This document shows, one piece after another, positions 5,697 through 7,940 of a stretch of 7,940 nt of DNA (position 1 is its first letter; every line of letters begins with the position of its first letter). This DNA comes from Zoogloea sp. (GTDB lineage Bacteria; Pseudomonadota; Gammaproteobacteria; Burkholderiales; Rhodocyclaceae). The translations under genes and the position numbers were made by a program. The DNA lies in assembly GCA_016790385.1 (NCBI GenBank), contig JAEUNV010000196.1, positions 1 through 7,940 on the forward strand, read 5' to 3'. The notes under the pieces are model-generated. The model saw only the letters and a list, made by a program, of their open reading frames with translations. It searched no databases and was not told the DNA's origin.

Positions 5697-6665
5697 ATGC
5701 CCTCCGAATTCGCCCTGATCCGCCGTCATTTCACCCGCCCCGCCAGCCATACCGACCTGGCGGTGGGCGATGACGCGGCACTGATCCGCGCCCGCCCCGG
5801 GATGCAACTGGCGATCTCCACCGACATGGTGGTGGCGGGCACTCATTTCTTTGTCGATACCGACCCCGAGGATCTGGGCTGGAAGACTCTGGCGGTGAAC
5901 GTCTCCGACCTCGCAGCCATGGGCGCCGAGCCACGCTGGGTGGTGCTCGCCGCCAGTCTGCCGAGCGCCGACGAAAGCTGGATCGCGCCCTTTGCCAAGG
6001 GCTTTTTTGCCTGCTGCGCGGCTTTCGGCATTGATGCCATCGGTGGCGACACCACCCGCGGCCCCCTCAATCTGTGCCCGACCATCTTTGGTGAAGTGCC
6101 GCTTGGCAAAGCCATCACCCGTGACGGCGGACGGCCCGGTGATGAACTGTGGATCTCCGGGGCACCGGGCCGAGCAGCTCTGGGTCTGGCCCACCTCAAG
6201 TCGGATATCCAGCTCGCGGCCGATTGGCGTGCCGACTGTCTGGCGGCCCTGCAACGTCCGCAGCCCCGCGTCGCCCTCGGTCTGGCCCTGCGCGGCCTCG
6301 CTACCGCCATGCTGGACGTCTCCGATGGCCTGCTGGGTGATCTTGCCCATATCCTCGAGCGCTCCGGCGTCGGCGCCGAAGTGGATGAGGCGGCCCTGCC
6401 CCTGGCGCCGCTGATTGCCGCCTGTGGCGATCCGACGCGGGCCTTCCAGGCCTGCACGGCCGGCGGTGACGACTACGAGCTGCTGTTTTCCGCCCCCGCC
6501 CTCCGACGCGACGATGTGCTCGCCCTGTCCGCTCGTCTCGACCTTCCCCTGCATCGCATCGGACACCTCACCGATGCGCCGGGCCAGTTGAAACTGCGCC
6601 GCGCCGATGGCCGGCTCGACAATCTGACCGTGAGCGGCTACGACCATTTCGGCCACGACACATGA
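5697..6665 (+). CDS. thiL: Thiamine-monophosphate kinase
   Basis: It phosphorylates thiamine monophosphate to thiamine diphosphate with ATP, the final step of cofactor formation. The 322 residues carry the full series of metal and nucleotide motifs of the PurM-like fold: VGDDAAL at 23-29, STDMVVAGTHF at 41-51, VNVSDLAAMGAEPRW at 67-81, GGDTTRG at 116-122, LDVSDGLLGDLAHI at 206-219 and GGDDYELLF at 256-264. The N-terminus MPSEFALIRRHF is typical, which supports ATG 5697 even though no good Shine-Dalgarno sequence is visible in the 33 bp after nusB. Its stop overlaps the pgpA start by 4 bp (ATGA). Confidence 0.97.
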   Translation: MPSEFALIRRHFTRPASHTDLAVGDDAALIRARPGMQLAISTDMVVAGTHFFVDTDPEDLGWKTLAVNVSDLAAMGAEPRWVVLAASLPSADESWIAPFAKGFFACCAAFGIDAIGGDTTRGPLNLCPTIFGEVPLGKAITRDGGRPGDELWISGAPGRAALGLAHLKSDIQLAADWRADCLAALQRPQPRVALGLALRGLATAMLDVSDGLLGDLAHILERSGVGAEVDEAALPLAPLIAACGDPTRAFQACTAGGDDYELLFSAPALRRDDVLALSARLDLPLHRIGHLTDAPGQLKLRRADGRLDNLTVSGYDHFGHDT

Positions 6666-7141
6666 AGCCGACCCTGCGCTTCCTCGTTTCCGACCCTGCC
6701 CATTTCATCGCCCTGGGCTTCGGTTCGGGCCTGATGCCGAAAGGCCCGGGCACTGCCGGCACCCTGGTCGGCTGGCTGCTCTTTCCCTTCGTGCGCGCCC
6801 CCCTTTCCGACCCATTGTTCGGCGGACTGCTGCTGGCCAGCTTCCTCTTCGGCATCCTGGCCTGCGAGCGCACCGGGCGGGCCCTCGGCGTAGCCGATCA
6901 TGGGGGCATTGTATGGGACGAGATTGTCGCAATCTGGCTGGTGCTGTGGCTCACCCCATCCAGTCTCGCCTGGCAGACCACCGCCTTCGTGCTCTTTCGT
7001 TTCTTCGACATCGTCAAGCCGCCCCCCATCCGCTGGGTGGACGAACGCACCCGGGGCGGCTTCGGCGTGATGCTCGATGACCTTTTAGCCGCCGGCTACA
7101 CCCTGCTGGTACTGGCTCTTCTCGTGAGGCTGATCGCCTGA
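6662..7141 (+). CDS. pgpA: Phosphatidylglycerophosphatase A
   Basis: This inner-membrane enzyme removes the phosphate from phosphatidylglycerophosphate to give phosphatidylglycerol. The 159-residue protein shows the PgpA motifs: FGSGLMPKGPGTAGTL at 20-35, HGGIVWDEIVAIW at 80-92 (the acidic DE pair), FRFFDIVKPPPIRWVD at 112-127 and GGFGVMLDDLLAAGY at 132-146. Hydrophobic segments lie at about 32-45, 50-67, 87-98 and 142-158. It follows thiL directly with a 4-bp ATGA overlap and overlaps pncC by one base (TGATG). The thiL-pgpA pair is very common in proteobacteria, although the two act in separate pathways. Confidence 0.96.
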   Translation: MKPTLRFLVSDPAHFIALGFGSGLMPKGPGTAGTLVGWLLFPFVRAPLSDPLFGGLLLASFLFGILACERTGRALGVADHGGIVWDEIVAIWLVLWLTPSSLAWQTTAFVLFRFFDIVKPPPIRWVDERTRGGFGVMLDDLLAAGYTLLVLALLVRLIA

Positions 7142-7626
7142 TGGACGCCCGCCTGGAATCCCTCTCCCGCCTCGTCGGCGAACGCTTGCAGGCCCGCGGC
7201 TGGCGGCTCGCCACCGCCGAATCGTGCACCGGCGGCTGGGTGGCCGAGGTGGTCACCGCCACTGCCGGCAGTTCAGTTTGGTTCGACTGCGGCTTCATCA
7301 CTTACTCCAACGACGCCAAATGCGCTCTGCTTGGCGTCTCGCCCATGACTCTGGCCCGCCATGGGGCCGTCAGCGAGCAGACCACCGCTGCCATGGTCAA
7401 GGGCGCTCTCGAAAGGGCCGAGGCCGACCTGGCCCTGTCCATCTCGGGGGTTGCCGGCCCCACCGGCGGGTCCGCGGATAAACCCGTAGGCACGGTGTGC
7501 TTCGGCTGGGGACGCACTGGTGAGACACCGGGCACCGCCACCTGCCACTTCGACGGCGACCGGGAGTCCGTGCGTTACCAGGCCGTCGTCTTCGCCCTCG
7601 AAGAACTCCTGCGCCGTTACGCCTGA
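7141..7626 (+). CDS. pncC: CinA-family nicotinamide-nucleotide amidohydrolase (PncC)
   Basis: It deamidates nicotinamide mononucleotide to nicotinate mononucleotide, feeding NAD salvage. The product (161 residues) is the stand-alone C-terminal domain of CinA; the N-terminal MoaB/COG1058-like part of longer CinA proteins is absent, which is usual for the proteobacterial PncC form. Family motifs: TAESCTGG at 25-32 with the proposed catalytic Ser, GFITYSN at 51-57, GAVSEQT at 75-81, ISGVAGPTGG at 101-110, KPVGTV at 114-119 and FDGDRESVR at 137-145. Its start overlaps the pgpA stop by one base. It is the last gene before recA, an order (cinA-recA) known from many bacteria; it has no LexA box of its own. 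Confidence 0.94.
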   Translation: MDARLESLSRLVGERLQARGWRLATAESCTGGWVAEVVTATAGSSVWFDCGFITYSNDAKCALLGVSPMTLARHGAVSEQTTAAMVKGALERAEADLALSISGVAGPTGGSADKPVGTVCFGWGRTGETPGTATCHFDGDRESVRYQAVVFALEELLRRYA

Positions 7627-7641
7627 GCCGCACTCGGGCAG

Positions 7642-7673
7642 GCCATCGATAGATGGCGGTAGACGTCCGCCAT
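7642..7673 (+). promoter_or_regulatory. Two overlapping, mutually exclusive hairpins between pncC and recA
   Basis: GCCATC (7642-7647) can pair with GATGGC (7652-7657) around GATA. Alternatively ATGGCGG (7653-7659) can pair with CCGCCAT (7667-7673) around TAGACGT. The two share the bases 7653-7657 and cannot form together in RNA. Neither is followed by a T-run, though either may end or stabilise the operon mRNA. The second stem also contains the -35-like element of the proposed recA promoter. Confidence 0.4.
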
Positions 7674-7687
7674 TAACTGTATAAAAT
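7660..7687 (+). promoter_or_regulatory. recA: Probable sigma70 promoter of recA
   Basis: TAGACG (7660-7665), 16 bp, then TAAAAT (7682-7687) resembles a sigma70 promoter with a weak -35; its -10 lies inside the LexA box, so LexA would block it. A second -10-like CATAAT at 7753-7758 lies closer to the gene but has no -35 at the right distance. Confidence 0.5.
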
Positions 7688-7692
7688 AACAG
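7677..7692. promoter_or_regulatory. LexA-binding site (SOS box) of recA
   Basis: CTGTATAAAATAACAG fits CTG-N10-CAG exactly, with an AT-rich centre, the Escherichia/betaproteobacterial LexA consensus CTGTATATATATACAG. It lies 97 bp before the recA start and overlaps the proposed -10 element, so recA is expected to be induced by DNA damage through LexA cleavage. Confidence 0.92.
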
Positions 7693-7788
7693 CTACGCGC
7701 AAGCACACTCCATACCCGCTCCAGCGCGTCCACCCGCACGCAAACTCTGTGCCATAATCTCCAAACCCTTTCAGCAAGGATCAGACAG

Positions 7789-7940
7789 ATGGATGACAAC
7801 AAGGCCAAGGCCCTCGCCGCCGCGCTTTCCCAGATCGAAAAGCAGTTCGGCAAGGGCTCGATCATGCGTCTCGGCGACGGCGAGGTCGAAAGCGACATCC
7901 AGACCGTCTCCACCGGCTCGCTGGGTCTCGACATCGCCCT
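7789..7940 (+). CDS. recA: Recombinase RecA, N-terminal part (truncated by window edge)
   Basis: The first 50 codons are present; the rest lies beyond the window. RecA forms the filament on single-stranded DNA that drives strand exchange and triggers LexA self-cleavage. The visible residues are typical: [20 protein letters not shown] forms the N-terminal helix used in subunit contacts, followed by [10 protein letters not shown] at 21-30, then [11 protein letters not shown] at 40-50, the lead-in to the ATP-binding core. The Walker A motif is not yet reached. AAGGA at 7776-7780, 8 nt upstream, supports the start at 7789. Confidence 0.98.
   Translation, partial: MDDNKAKALAAALSQIEKQFGKGSIMRLGDGEVESDIQTVSTGSLGLDIA

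Overview
The window looks like a chromosomal segment of a GC-rich (by eye a little over 60%) Gram-negative proteobacterium, most likely a betaproteobacterium of the Rhodocyclales/Nitrosomonadales kind. The reasons are the run ribBA-ribH-nusB-thiL-pgpA-cinA-recA, which is familiar from that class, a PEP-CTERM (exosortase-sorted) protein gene with a sigma54-type promoter, and an Escherichia-like LexA box before recA. The lineage is inferred from gene order and protein style, not from a search.

Layout. (1) Bases 1-606, minus strand: the N-terminal 202 residues of a protein cut off by the window edge. It begins with a CheB-methylesterase-like domain whose catalytic residues appear to be lost, followed by a charged helical linker. 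(2) Bases 777-947, plus: a gene for a 43-residue exported peptide with its own ribosome binding site and a good terminator. (3) Bases 1045-1536, plus: a 144-residue two-CBS-domain protein with a strong terminator-like hairpin behind it. (4) Bases 1613-2212, plus: riboflavin synthase ribE, preceded by a perfect 9-bp inverted repeat just upstream of a start codon that lacks a Shine-Dalgarno sequence. (5) Bases 2219-3094, minus: a PEP-CTERM protein convergent with ribE and only 6 bp from it, with a near-consensus -24/-12 promoter about 100 bp upstream. (6) Bases 3095-3586: a 492-bp divergent intergenic region. (7) Bases 3587-7626, plus: ribBA, ribH, nusB, thiL, pgpA and pncC, tightly packed with 1-4 bp overlaps at three junctions and gaps of about 33 bp at the other two, hence one probable operon. 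(8) Bases 7627-7940: a regulatory region with overlapping hairpins and a LexA box, then the first 50 codons of recA.

How the genes fit together. RibB activity makes 3,4-dihydroxy-2-butanone 4-phosphate, RibH condenses it with the pyrimidine intermediate to lumazine, and RibE dismutates lumazine to riboflavin. The GTP cyclohydrolase II half of the RibBA-like protein contains no cysteine at all, so it cannot hold the family's three-Cys zinc site. It is a RibBX-type protein, and a separate ribA should exist elsewhere in the genome. The rest of the operon covers rRNA antitermination (NusB), thiamine diphosphate synthesis (ThiL), phosphatidylglycerol synthesis (PgpA) and NMN salvage (PncC).

Most of the window is ordinary housekeeping DNA and I see no previously undescribed multi-gene system. 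The points worth a second look are the degenerate CheB-like protein, the solitary exported micropeptide gene, the ribE leader repeat, the PEP-CTERM gene set between two riboflavin genes with its sigma54 promoter, the zinc-less RibX domain, and the mutually exclusive hairpins before recA.
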